A DNA stretch of 40,692 bases from Parcubacteria group bacterium (GTDB lineage Bacteria; Patescibacteriota; Minisyncoccia; Moranbacterales; JAKLHP01), in assembly GCA_041657845.1 (NCBI GenBank), contig JBBABD010000009.1, positions 1-40,692 of the forward strand. Direction: 5' to 3'. Each line of letters begins with the position of its first letter. Within the stretch, counting starts at the first letter, position 1. The notes below the pieces were generated by a model that searched no databases, was not told where the DNA came from, and worked only from the letters and a program-made list of their open reading frames with translations. Shown one piece after another: positions 1-6,928 of the stretch. Made by a program: the position numbers and the translations under genes.

Positions 1-2
1 CG

Positions 3-653
3 GTGAATATGGCGGTAGCTGGAAGCAGTTGCACGAGTGTTTCATGCGGAGACACTTGTAAATATAATGAAAATGAATATGAAACAATAAAAATCGGAAA
101 CCAATGCTGGTTTGCTGAAAATTTGCGTACTTCAAAGACGCCAGGCGGAAATCCTTTGACTCTTGGATCGGATTATTATTGTTATTCGGGTGATAGCAAT
201 TGTACGAACAAAAATGGGGACAAGGATTCCTGCGGAGCAATTTATGGAGCATTTTATCCTTATTTGGTAGCAATGAATGGCGAATCATATGAAGGAGAGG
301 CAGTTCAGGGACTGTGTCCGGACGGTTGGCTTATGGACGTCCCAATAACCAGTGGCCCAGAAGATGAATGGTTAAGCGTTGCAAGCGGTGGATGCGGGTC
401 AGGAAATGGTTTCAATCTTCCATTGGCTGGCTATCGTAATACGTCACCGAATATCAGTATGTCGCGTAATTCCAAGGGCATGCTTTGGTCGGGTGATTTC
501 AATCTTAGCCCCTTCCACATACTGGGAAACTCAAATCAAAATAAGCTTCCTGTATTTATAGAATATGATGGCTCCGGTAATGTATCTTCTAGTGACTTTG
601 ATGGAAATGAAGGCGTGTCAATTCGTTGCGTCAGCTCGACGCCTGCAGAATGA
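3..653 (+). CDS. FISUMP domain protein, 5'-truncated by window edge
   Basis: The frame is open to the window edge, so the true start lies upstream; the GTG at position 3 is only the first possible codon visible. Residues 26-42 (YETIKIGNQCWFAENLR) match the start of the Fibrobacter succinogenes major paralogous domain (FISUMP, Fib_succ_major). The later PDGW, LAGYRN and IRCVSS segments fit the rest of that domain. Several Cys residues (Cys10, 15, 19, 34, 60, 67, 77) suggest an exported, disulfide-rich protein. In Patescibacteria such domains often sit behind a type IV pilin-like N-terminus, which would lie outside this window. The function is unknown; a surface or pseudopilin role is inference. 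It ends in TGA. Confidence 0.8.
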   Translation: MNMAVAGSSCTSVSCGDTCKYNENEYETIKIGNQCWFAENLRTSKTPGGNPLTLGSDYYCYSGDSNCTNKNGDKDSCGAIYGAFYPYLVAMNGESYEGEAVQGLCPDGWLMDVPITSGPEDEWLSVASGGCGSGNGFNLPLAGYRNTSPNISMSRNSKGMLWSGDFNLSPFHILGNSNQNKLPVFIEYDGSGNVSSSDFDGNEGVSIRCVSSTPAE

Positions 654-705
654 AAGGTTTAAAGATTTTTGTCGCAACATATAGATAATTGACTCCTATC
701 GACTC

Positions 706-728
706 CTATCGAGGTTCAACCTCGATAG
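706..728. repeat. RAYT-associated palindrome, copy 1
   Basis: This is a perfect 23-bp palindrome with arms CTATCGAGGTT and AACCTCGATAG around one central base. It lies just beyond the 3' end of the transposase gene. The 10-mer GACTCCTATC is duplicated directly before it (691-710), as if the left edge slipped or was copied. It matches copies at 942-964, 1233-1251 and 1466-1488. Confidence 0.9.
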
Positions 729-729
729 T

Positions 730-1437
730 TTATTCTAAGGTCAATTCTTTTATTTCTTCGGATATTCTTTTCTTGTCTTCTTTCAGAAGTCTCTTGATTT
801 CGTTTTTGTATCCATCTTGCCCGCCAAAAAATCCAAGATATTGATCTCTTGATGTTATCGACGGAAAGTTTTTATGTCCAACATAATCCGGATAACTGCT
901 CCACCTGTAATTTTCCAAAAATTCCAACTTTTCTTCTAGTTCTATCGAGGTTGAACCTCGATAGTCAATTAAATCCAATGAGTTTAAGTGAATATAAGAG
1001 GGGAGATATATGAAATGAGACTCTTTTTCAATTAAAACAGCTTTAAATCTTCCTTGAAACAAAGATCCTACTCTCTCATTCTTTTTATTGAAATACATCG
1101 TGTAACCGGTTCCCATTTTTTGCATAAATTTTGTTATGCCGTTTTCTTGTTTTTGTTTTAACAAAAAATGGAAGTGATTGGGCATAAGAACGAAAGCTAA
1201 TATCTCAACCAACAATTCTCTTGGCTTGTTACATCGAGGTTGAACCTCGATAGTTTTTTTATTTTTAATGCAATTTAGGTAGTTAAAATTATTTATCACC
1301 GGATTTCCATCATTAAATTCAAACATATCATGAATAAATCTAAAGTAGTCTTTTTTATTAAGAAATACTTTTCTTTTTTCAACGCCACGGTTGTATATGT
1401 GATAAATTTGATCTTCTACAAATTGTGGTTTTTCCAT
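730..1437 (-). CDS. REP-associated tyrosine transposase (RAYT, Y1_Tnp/HUH family)
   Basis: This 235-aa single-strand DNA transposase is of the TnpA_REP type. The HUH metal motif is His88-Phe-His90 in MPNHFHFLLK. The catalytic Tyr is Tyr112 or Tyr115 in GTGYTMYFNKKN, followed by the family signature GSLFQGRFKA (124-133). Such enzymes cut and move palindromic REP hairpins. Here the gene is bracketed by a 23-bp palindrome (706-728, 1466-1488), and two more copies lie inside its reading frame, encoding residues about 62-70 and 159-166. Translation starts at ATG 1437, six bases after a TGC-TACAAT extended -10 on the minus strand, so the mRNA may be leaderless. It is divergent from ligA. The reading frame is intact, and activity is plausible. 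Confidence 0.9.
   Translation of the reverse strand: MEKPQFVEDQIYHIYNRGVEKRKVFLNKKDYFRFIHDMFEFNDGNPVINNFNYLNCIKNKKTIEVQPRCNKPRELLVEILAFVLMPNHFHFLLKQKQENGITKFMQKMGTGYTMYFNKKNERVGSLFQGRFKAVLIEKESHFIYLPSYIHLNSLDLIDYRGSTSIELEEKLEFLENYRWSSYPDYVGHKNFPSITSRDQYLGFFGGQDGYKNEIKRLLKEDKKRISEEIKELTLE
942..964. repeat. RAYT-associated palindrome, copy 2 (inside the transposase CDS)
   Basis: This 23-bp perfect palindrome has the same arms as copy 1 (CTATCGAGGTT/AACCTCGATAG). It is read in frame by the transposase as the peptide DYRGSTSIE (about residues 158-166), downstream of the catalytic tyrosine. Confidence 0.9.
1233..1251. repeat. RAYT-associated palindrome, copy 3 (inside the transposase CDS)
   Basis: This is a 19-bp core palindrome with arms ATCGAGGTT/AACCTCGAT. 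Its outermost bases differ from the other copies (ACAT instead of CTAT). It encodes residues TIEVQPRCN (62-70) of the transposase, just before the HUH motif. Confidence 0.88.
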
Positions 1438-1443
1438 AATTTT

Positions 1444-1451
1444 ATTGTAGC
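1444..1451 (-). promoter_or_regulatory. Extended -10 of the RAYT gene, leaderless spacing
   Basis: On the minus strand TG-C-TACAAT lies exactly six bases upstream of the ATG at 1437. The same geometry occurs at ligA, rnhA, porG and the rodZ-like gene. The matching -35 region would fall in the palindrome at 1466-1488, and no good -35 is seen. Confidence 0.5.
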
Positions 1452-1465
1452 ATAATTTTTAAATC

Positions 1466-1488
1466 CTATCGAGGTTGAACCTCGATAG
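1466..1488. repeat. RAYT-associated palindrome, copy 4
   Basis: This 23-bp palindrome extends to 27 bp (1464-1490) with flanking TCC/GGA. It lies between the divergent starts of the transposase and ligA. With copy 1 it defines the outer limits of a ~780-bp unit containing the transposase gene. Confidence 0.9.
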
Positions 1489-1513
1489 GATTGTCGATTT
1501 TTGTTGGTTTGGC

Positions 1514-1522
1514 TGGTATAAT
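1514..1522 (+). promoter_or_regulatory. ligA extended -10 promoter, leaderless spacing
   Basis: TG-G-TATAAT (1514-1522) lies six bases before the ligA ATG at 1529, so transcription would start at or beside the A of the start codon. TTGTCG at 1491-1496 is a poor -35 (20-bp spacer). No ribosome binding site is possible if the prediction is right. Confidence 0.65.
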
Positions 1523-1528
1523 CAATCT

Positions 1529-3715
1529 ATGGACAAAAAAGAAGCCAAAAATAGAATAGAAAAACTGCGCTTTGAAATTGATAAAATGCGGTATGAATAC
1601 CATGTTTTGGACAAGCCGGACGTTTCCGATGAAATTTACGATTCATTGATGCAGGAACTGAGGGAATTGGAAAAGCAATATCCTCAGTTTCGAAGTGTGG
1701 ATTCTCCAAGCCAAAGAATAGGCGGAGAGCCACTGGATAAATTTCAAAAGGTTCGGCATAAAGTTAGGCAGTGGTCGCTGAATGACGCTTTTTCAATTGA
1801 AGAAATGAAAGATTGGGAAGAGAGAAATAGAAAATTATTGGAAAAGTCATCAGTCATCAGTCATAAGTCATCAGTAGATTATTGCTGTGAAATTAAGATT
1901 GATGGACTAAAAGTTGTTTTAACTTATGAAAACGGATTCTTGGTTCAATCAGCAACAAGGGGAGATGGTATTATAGGGGAAAATGTAACCGAGCAAATTA
2001 AAACAATTAACAGCATTCCCCTGAGATTGAATAAGGATATTAATATTATTGTTGTCGGAGAAGTCTGGATGAAAAGGAGAGACCTGGAAAGAATGAACAA
2101 AGAGCGGGAGAAAAAAGGAGAATTGCTTTTTGCTAATTCAAGAAATGCCGCGGCCGGATCAATTAGGCAGTTGGATCCTAAGGTAACCGCTCAAAGAAAA
2201 TTGGATTCATATATTTATGATATTGAAGAAGTGGAAGGAAATTTTCCCAAAACTCAAATTGAAGAACTTGAATTACTGAAAGATTTAGGATTTAAAATTA
2301 ATCCGAATTATAAATATTGCAAAACCATTGAAGAAATAGAAGCATTTTTCAAATCATGGGAAGATAGGCGCAACAAGCAAGAATATGGAATTGACGGATT
2401 AGTAGTCAAGGTGAATTCCAGGGAATTGCAAGAAAAATTGGGATATACCGGAAAATCTCCCCGTTTTGCTATAGCCTATAAATTTATTCCGGAAAAAGTT
2501 ACGACTGTTGTGGAGGATATAAAAGTTCAAGTAGGAAGAACGGGCGCGCTCACTCCAGTAGCGCATCTTCGGCCGGTAAAAGTGGCCGGTTCAACTGTGA
2601 GCCGAGCGACGCTTCATAATGAAGACGAAATCAGGCGTCTGGATGTGAGAATCGGAGATACGATTATAATCCATAAAGCCGGCGATGTTATTCCGGAAGT
2701 AGTGGAAGTTTTGAAAAATCTTCGCATCGGCAAGGAAAAAATTTTTCATATGCCTTCAAAATGTCCGATTTGCGGAGGCGGGGTGAAAAGAGAGGAGATA
2801 GGAGATCTGGGAAAGAGAAATAAAAACTCTCAACTCTCAAATCCCAAATCTCAACTCTCAGCATCTCATTATTGCCTTAATAAAAAATGTTTTGCGATTG
2901 AAAAAGAAAACCTAATCCATTTTGTTTCCAAGAAAGGATTTAATATCGACGGGATGGGAGAAAAAATAGTTGAAAACCTGATGAATGAGGGGATAATTTC
3001 CAATATGGCCGATATTTTCGAATTGACCGAAGGGGATTTGAAACCGCTGGAAAGATTTGCTGAAAAATCAGCCAAAAATTTGGTAGAAGCGATTGAGAAT
3101 GCCAAAAAAATAGAATTTCCAAAATTTCTCTATGCTTTGGGAATCAGGCATGTCGGAGAAGAAACTGCTCTGTTAGTTGGCAAAAATATCAGCACGCTTT
3201 TATGTCATTCCGGGCTTGACCTGGAATCTACGCTTCAGATTTACGGTAATGTAGATTCCCGCTTTCGCGGGAATGACAAAGAGAAATCAATTAAAAATCT
3301 AAATGACTTAATAAATTATTTTCCAAAAATTTCAGTGGAAATGTGGGCTAGTATTAAAGGCATAGGAGAGAAATCAGCTAAAAGTTTATCCAATTGGTTT
3401 TCTGAAAAAAATAATTTAGAATTAATAAAAAGAATGAAAAAATTGGGAGTAGAAATAATAATTTCTAATGAGCCAGAAAACGCAAGCTACAAACTCGATG
3501 GCAAGACTTTTGTCCTTACCGGAGAGCTTAAGAACTTTACAAGGGACGTTGCTAAGGATATGATTAGGAAGAAGGGAGGAGATGTTTCTTCGTCGGTTAG
3601 CAAAAAAACTGATTATGTTTTGGCAGGAGAAAATCCGGGGTCGAAGTATCAGAAAGCCAAGGAGCTAGGAGTTAAAATTATCAACGAAGGAGAGTTTAAG
3701 GAATTGATAAAATAG
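1529..3715 (+). CDS. ligA: NAD-dependent DNA ligase
   Basis: LigA seals nicks in Okazaki fragments and repair patches using NAD+. The start is ATG 1529; a longer frame reaching back into the upstream palindrome has no family support. The protein is 728 aa, long for LigA (about 670). It has an N-terminal Ia domain (YxxxDxPxxSDxxYD near residues 24-38), the adenylation motif KIDG (Lys123), an OB fold, a four-Cys zinc finger (Cys412, 415, 449, 454), helix-hairpin-helix repeats and a C-terminal BRCT domain (KLDGKTFVLTGEL onward). The extra length comes from three repeat-derived insertions (1845-1872, 2825-2859, 3203-3278). All keep the frame and lie between conserved elements, so the enzyme is probably functional. 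gatC follows after nine bases. Confidence 0.97.
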   Translation: MDKKEAKNRIEKLRFEIDKMRYEYHVLDKPDVSDEIYDSLMQELRELEKQYPQFRSVDSPSQRIGGEPLDKFQKVRHKVRQWSLNDAFSIEEMKDWEERNRKLLEKSSVISHKSSVDYCCEIKIDGLKVVLTYENGFLVQSATRGDGIIGENVTEQIKTINSIPLRLNKDINIIVVGEVWMKRRDLERMNKEREKKGELLFANSRNAAAGSIRQLDPKVTAQRKLDSYIYDIEEVEGNFPKTQIEELELLKDLGFKINPNYKYCKTIEEIEAFFKSWEDRRNKQEYGIDGLVVKVNSRELQEKLGYTGKSPRFAIAYKFIPEKVTTVVEDIKVQVGRTGALTPVAHLRPVKVAGSTVSRATLHNEDEIRRLDVRIGDTIIIHKAGDVIPEVVEVLKNLRIGKEKIFHMPSKCPICGGGVKREEIGDLGKRNKNSQLSNPKSQLSASHYCLNKKCFAIEKENLIHFVSKKGFNIDGMGEKIVENLMNEGIISNMADIFELTEGDLKPLERFAEKSAKNLVEAIENAKKIEFPKFLYALGIRHVGEETALLVGKNISTLLCHSGLDLESTLQIYGNVDSRFRGNDKEKSIKNLNDLINYFPKISVEMWASIKGIGEKSAKSLSNWFSEKNNLELIKRMKKLGVEIIISNEPENASYKLDGKTFVLTGELKNFTRDVAKDMIRKKGGDVSSSVSKKTDYVLAGENPGSKYQKAKELGVKIINEGEFKELIK
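1845..1872 (+). repeat. 7-bp tandem array in ligA, (AGTCATC)4
   Basis: Four 7-bp units follow each other: AGTCATC, AGTCATC, AGTCATA, AGTCATC. They encode the low-complexity stretch SSVISHKSSV (about residues 106-115), ending eight residues before the catalytic Lys123. Confidence 0.85.
2825..2859 (+). repeat. Degenerate 7-bp tandem array in ligA zinc-finger loop
   Basis: Five 7-bp units are present: AACTCTC, AACTCTC, AAATCCC, AAATCTC, AACTCTC. They encode NSQLSNPKSQLS (about residues 433-444). The array lies between the two Cys pairs of the zinc finger and stretches the usually short connecting loop to 33 residues. Confidence 0.85.
3203..3278. repeat. GTCATTCC/GGAATGAC mini-element, copy 1, in frame in ligA
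   Basis: The element runs from TGTCATTCC to GGAATGACA. Its ends are inverted repeats of about 27 bp (GTCATTCC...GGAATCTAC against GTAGATTC...GGAATGAC), each arm itself able to fold, around a 19-bp centre. It is read in frame as about 25 residues (CHSGLDLES... to ...SRFRGND). Related copies lie at 8996-9109 and 40472-40547. Confidence 0.9.
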
Positions 3716-3724
3716 GCTAAAATT

Positions 3725-4015
3725 ATGATATTATCAAAAGATGAAGTAAAAAATATAGCCAGTCTCGCCAGAATTGGAATTGAAGATAAGGAAATAGAGG
3801 ATTACCAAAAAAATCTTTCGGAGATTTTAGATTACTTCAAGGAGCTGGAAGGACTTGATACGAATAGCATCGAGCCGATAGGCCATATTACAGGGAGAAG
3901 CGATGTTTCCAGAAAGGATGAAAGGGGAGAAGTTGCTCGAAAAGAGCGCGAGGATATTTTGAATAACGCTCCGGAAAGAAAAGATAATTACGTGAAAGTA
4001 AAATCAGTACTATAA
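3725..4015 (+). CDS. gatC: Asp/Glu-tRNA amidotransferase subunit C
   Basis: This 96-aa protein matches GatC, the small subunit that stabilises the GatA-GatB interface of the tRNA-dependent amidotransferase. Visible signatures are the N-terminal VKNIASLARIGIEDKE and the central EILDYFKELEGLDTNSIEPIGH, followed by a C-terminal RKDNYVKVKSVL. It lies nine bases after ligA and its TAA overlaps the gatA ATG (TAATG), indicating translational coupling. GatB, needed for a working enzyme, is not in the window. Confidence 0.93.
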   Translation: MILSKDEVKNIASLARIGIEDKEIEDYQKNLSEILDYFKELEGLDTNSIEPIGHITGRSDVSRKDERGEVARKEREDILNNAPERKDNYVKVKSVL

Positions 4016-5466
4016 TGATTAAAGAACTCCATGAAAAATTAATCAGCGGCGAAACAACTTCAACAAAACTTACTGAAGAATATTTTGGCAAGATAGAAAA
4101 AAAAGATAAAGATATTCAAGCTTATCTTACTTTGACTAAAGATTTGGCGCTGGAACAGGCGAGGGCGGTTGATGAAAAAATAAAAAAAGGAGAAGCAGTG
4201 GATATTTTAGCAGGGTTGCCTTGCGCGATAAAAGATAATATGTGTATCGCGGGAGTGAGAACTACTGCCGCTTCGAAAATTCTGGATAACTATATTGCTC
4301 CGTACGATGCTACTGCAATCAGAAAATTAAAAGAAAAGAAAGCTGTATTTCTGGGAAAAACCAATTTGGATGAATTTGCGATGGGTTCTTCCACGGAAAA
4401 CAGCGCTTATCAAATAACAAGAAATCCCAATGATTTAGAAAGGGTTCCCGGAGGTTCTTCCGGCGGAAGCGCTGCGGCTGTAGCAGGAGACGAAGCGGTT
4501 TGGGCGCTTGGATCCGATACAGGAGGATCGATTCGTCAGCCAGCCTCATTTTGCGGAATTGTGGGATTGAAGCCGACTTATGGAAGAGTTTCGCGTCACG
4601 GTCTTTTAGCGATGGCATCTAGCTTAGATCAAATCGGTCCACTGGCAAAAACAGTGGAGGATGCGGCGATTGTGCTTTCCAGAATAATCGGCGAAGATGG
4701 AAAAGATGCAACAGTGGCAAGCGAATTCGGAAAAAAATACGAAGATTATCTAACCGGAGATATTTCCAAAATTAAAATTGGTGTGCCGAAAGAATATATG
4801 GCAGATGGAATGGATGAAAAAGTTAAAGAGAAATTTCAAGAAGCGGTTGATAAATTCAAAAAAATGGGAGCAGAAGTTAGAGAAATAAGCTTGCCGCACA
4901 GCAAATATTCGTTGGCCGCTTATTATCTTATTATGCCTTCCGAAGTAAGTTCCAACTTGGCGCGATTTGACGGAATAAAATACGGTTTTCGAGCTGACGA
5001 TCAAAAAGATTCCGATTTCGATGGAATAGCCAGAAATTTATTTGAAACCTATCTGGATACCAGAAAATATGGGCTTGGAAAGGAAGTGAAAAGAAGAATA
5101 TTTCTAGGAACCTATGCGCTTTCTGCCGGATATTATGATGCCTATTATCTCAAAGCTCAGAAAGTTAGAGCACTTATCAAAAAAGATTTTGAAGAAACCC
5201 TTGAGGAAGTCGATTTTATTTTTTCTCCGACTACTCCGGAAACGGCTTTTAAAATTGGAGAAAAAACAGAAGATCCTCTTAGAATGTATCTCTCTGATGT
5301 TTTTACTATTTCAGCCAATCTTTCCGGAGTTCCTGCTATTTCTTTTCCGATTGGCAAGATTAACGAAGAAGATGGCAAAGAACTTCCGATCGGAGGACAG
5401 CTTATGGGAAAATGGTTTGACGAAGAGGGAATTTTGAACGCGGCGCATGCATTTGAAATAAATTAA
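4015..5466 (+). CDS. gatA: Asp/Glu-tRNA amidotransferase subunit A
   Basis: GatA (483 aa) is the amidase that frees ammonia from glutamine to convert Glu-tRNA(Gln) or Asp-tRNA(Asn). The amidase-signature triad is visible: Lys73 (PCAIKDN), cis-Ser148 (PGGSSGGSAAA) and the nucleophile Ser172 (GSDTGGSIRQPAS). The spacings of 75 and 24 residues equal those of characterised GatA. Length is normal and the C-terminus ends soon after the conserved GGQLMGKWFDEEG. It is translationally coupled to gatC. Confidence 0.96.
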   Translation: MIKELHEKLISGETTSTKLTEEYFGKIEKKDKDIQAYLTLTKDLALEQARAVDEKIKKGEAVDILAGLPCAIKDNMCIAGVRTTAASKILDNYIAPYDATAIRKLKEKKAVFLGKTNLDEFAMGSSTENSAYQITRNPNDLERVPGGSSGGSAAAVAGDEAVWALGSDTGGSIRQPASFCGIVGLKPTYGRVSRHGLLAMASSLDQIGPLAKTVEDAAIVLSRIIGEDGKDATVASEFGKKYEDYLTGDISKIKIGVPKEYMADGMDEKVKEKFQEAVDKFKKMGAEVREISLPHSKYSLAAYYLIMPSEVSSNLARFDGIKYGFRADDQKDSDFDGIARNLFETYLDTRKYGLGKEVKRRIFLGTYALSAGYYDAYYLKAQKVRALIKKDFEETLEEVDFIFSPTTPETAFKIGEKTEDPLRMYLSDVFTISANLSGVPAISFPIGKINEEDGKELPIGGQLMGKWFDEEGILNAAHAFEIN

Positions 5467-5483
5467 TTTATTTTTTCATAAAT

Positions 5484-6008
5484 ATGGATATTAATTTAAT
5501 TTTTTTGGGGATAACGAAAATTTTTCAGGGTTTTATCCAATCGCCATTTTTCTTTGCGCTTAAATTTTTGTTAGCCGTATATGTAACGGTTCTTTTCGCT
5601 GATATCATAATGCTTTTGATGATTCGCGGATTTGGCGCTGATGTTCGTACGGCCTTCAGGGGAGCCAATGTCCCTCTTGTTTCTAAGAGTAAAATGAGAA
5701 AAAAATGGAACAAAATAGAAGCTTGTCTTTCCACTGGCAATTATTCTCAATATAAGCTGGCAATCATTGAAGCTGACAAAATAATCGATGGAATTTTCAA
5801 GTCGATGGGGCTTAAAGGAAATGATATGATTGAAAGAATGAAAACGCTGAATCCCGAACAGCTTGAGGCCGAGGAACACCTTGAAGAAGCCCATAAAGTT
5901 CGTAATCAAATAATAAACGATCCGTCATTTAATATTGAAAAAGCAGAGGCAAAAAGAGTCCTTGATATCTATGCGAAATTTCTGACTGAAAATGAGTTTA
6001 TGGAATAA
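5484..6008 (+). CDS. Membrane-anchored protein of unknown function
   Basis: I do not recognise a named family for this 174-aa protein. The N-terminus (residues about 5-50) is hydrophobic and probably forms two membrane segments (LIFLGITKIFQGF and FFFALKFLLAVYVTVLFADIIMLLMI). Residues about 75-170 are a charged, largely helical cytoplasmic domain containing AIIEADKIIDGIFKSMGLKG. Similar layouts are common among conserved hypothetical proteins of Patescibacteria. It starts 17 bases after gatA with no clear ribosome binding site and may be last in the ligA operon. Confidence 0.7.
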   Translation: MDINLIFLGITKIFQGFIQSPFFFALKFLLAVYVTVLFADIIMLLMIRGFGADVRTAFRGANVPLVSKSKMRKKWNKIEACLSTGNYSQYKLAIIEADKIIDGIFKSMGLKGNDMIERMKTLNPEQLEAEEHLEEAHKVRNQIINDPSFNIEKAEAKRVLDIYAKFLTENEFME

Positions 6009-6037
6009 TTGACAGACGGTTATGATTTGTATAGAAT
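6009..6037 (+). promoter_or_regulatory. Promoter of the tRNA cluster
   Basis: TTGACA (6009-6014) and TAGAAT (6032-6037) are separated by 17 bp. The predicted start lies about 24 bases before the initiator tRNA. Confidence 0.6.
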
Positions 6038-6067
6038 TGAAGGACTGTTTATTTAAGCAGATTTTAT

Positions 6068-6142
<75 letters not shown>

Positions 6143-6236
6143 ATTTTTTGAAAGTAGGCGTAAAGAGAAAATAAAATATAGGTGACAGATATTTTTTGTT
6201 TTTCACTTTACGTTTTTTGTTTAAATGAGTTATAAC

Positions 6237-6310
6237 GCCGGGGTAGCTCAGTTGGTTAGAGCGCGGGACTCATAAGCCCGAGGTCGTGAGTTCAACTCTC
6301 ACTCCCGGTA
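6237..6310 (+). tRNA. tRNA with CAT anticodon (elongator Met or Ile2)
   Basis: Acceptor GCCGGGG pairs with TCCCGGT (G1 with T72, G7 with T66), the D arm is GCTC/GAGC, the T arm GTGAG/CTCAC, and the anticodon is CAT in CTCATAA. Acceptor position 1 can pair, so this is not the initiator. Met and lysidine-modified Ile2 cannot be told apart by eye. The top of the anticodon stem has an A:G mismatch (31:39). CCA is not encoded. Confidence 0.88.
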
Positions 6311-6329
6311 CAATCTTATTAAGGAATAT

Positions 6330-6403
6330 GGGGGCGTAGCTCAGCTGGTTAGAGCGTCTGCCTGTCACGCAGAAGGTCACCGGTTCGATCCCGGCCGTCC
6401 CCG
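6330..6403 (+). tRNA. tRNA-Asp (GTC)
   Basis: Acceptor GGGGGCG pairs with CGTCCCC, the anticodon stem TCTGC/GCAGA encloses loop CTGTCAC with anticodon GTC, and the discriminator is G73, as expected for Asp. It lies 19 bases after the previous tRNA and is probably co-transcribed with it. Confidence 0.93.
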
Positions 6404-6413
6404 CAAAATTTAT

Positions 6414-6446
6414 AAAAATAGCCTTATTTTTCGAGGCTGTTTTTTG
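6414..6446 (+). terminator. Rho-independent terminator after the tRNA cluster
   Basis: AGCCT (6420-6424) pairs with AGGCT (6434-6438), extended by an A-tract before and a T-tract after the stem. Confidence 0.75.
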
Positions 6447-6481
6447 CTTTATATCAAGTAAATTTCATCTACTTTTTTCTC

Positions 6482-6510
6482 TTGCCAGAATGCTAAAAAG
6501 GCGCTATAAT
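6482..6510 (+). promoter_or_regulatory. Promoter for the 6556 gene and gyrB
   Basis: TTGCCA (6482-6487) and a perfect TATAAT (6505-6510) are separated by 17 bp, just after the tRNA terminator. Confidence 0.8.
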
Positions 6511-6555
6511 AGCATAGTGATATTTGGCTAAAATAGATATAAAAATGGAAATATT

Positions 6556-6924
6556 ATGACTCTTAAATCGTATCTTTGGGGGATGCGTTCTGGCACCTTG
6601 CTAGCTTTAGCAGCTTGGGTTTTGGTAATATTTTATACTGATTCTGAAAAAGGAGGAGTTCCAGTAAAATTAATTTTCTATTTTACATTTTTTCTTCTTT
6701 TAACAGGAATATTTATTTTAATGCTTTCATTTTTGAGAAGGAAATTTGGAAAAGATGGAGTGATTCTTTCTGATTTGGGAATAAGTTTCAGGCAAGGAAT
6801 GTTGTTGTCATTGCTGGCAATTGTTCTCCTGATGTTGCAAAGCTTTAGATTCTTAACCTGGTGGGACGGATTATTGTCAGTAGCCGGGATATTTTTAATA
6901 GAATTGTATTTTTTAACGAAATAA
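6556..6924 (+). CDS. Small four-helix membrane protein of unknown function
   Basis: The protein has 122 aa with about four hydrophobic segments (residues about 13-27, 37-60, 75-93 and 99-119) and a short basic loop RRKFGKDG. No catalytic motif is visible and I do not recognise the family. It ends five bases before gyrB, so the two are almost certainly co-transcribed from the 6482-6510 promoter. Small membrane proteins of this kind are frequent in Patescibacteria. Confidence 0.7.
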   Translation: MTLKSYLWGMRSGTLLALAAWVLVIFYTDSEKGGVPVKLIFYFTFFLLLTGIFILMLSFLRRKFGKDGVILSDLGISFRQGMLLSLLAIVLLMLQSFRFLTWWDGLLSVAGIFLIELYFLTK

Positions 6925-6928
6925 TATT

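Noticed and set aside
706..1488. Palindrome series considered as a CRISPR array
   Set aside because: Spacing is irregular (about 213-290 bp), the units are palindromes, and two copies lie in a transposase reading frame; no cas gene is near.
1475..1528. Longer ligA start within the upstream palindrome
   Set aside because: The extra 18 residues are encoded by the repeat and promoter; the family alignment and the -10 spacing favour ATG 1529.
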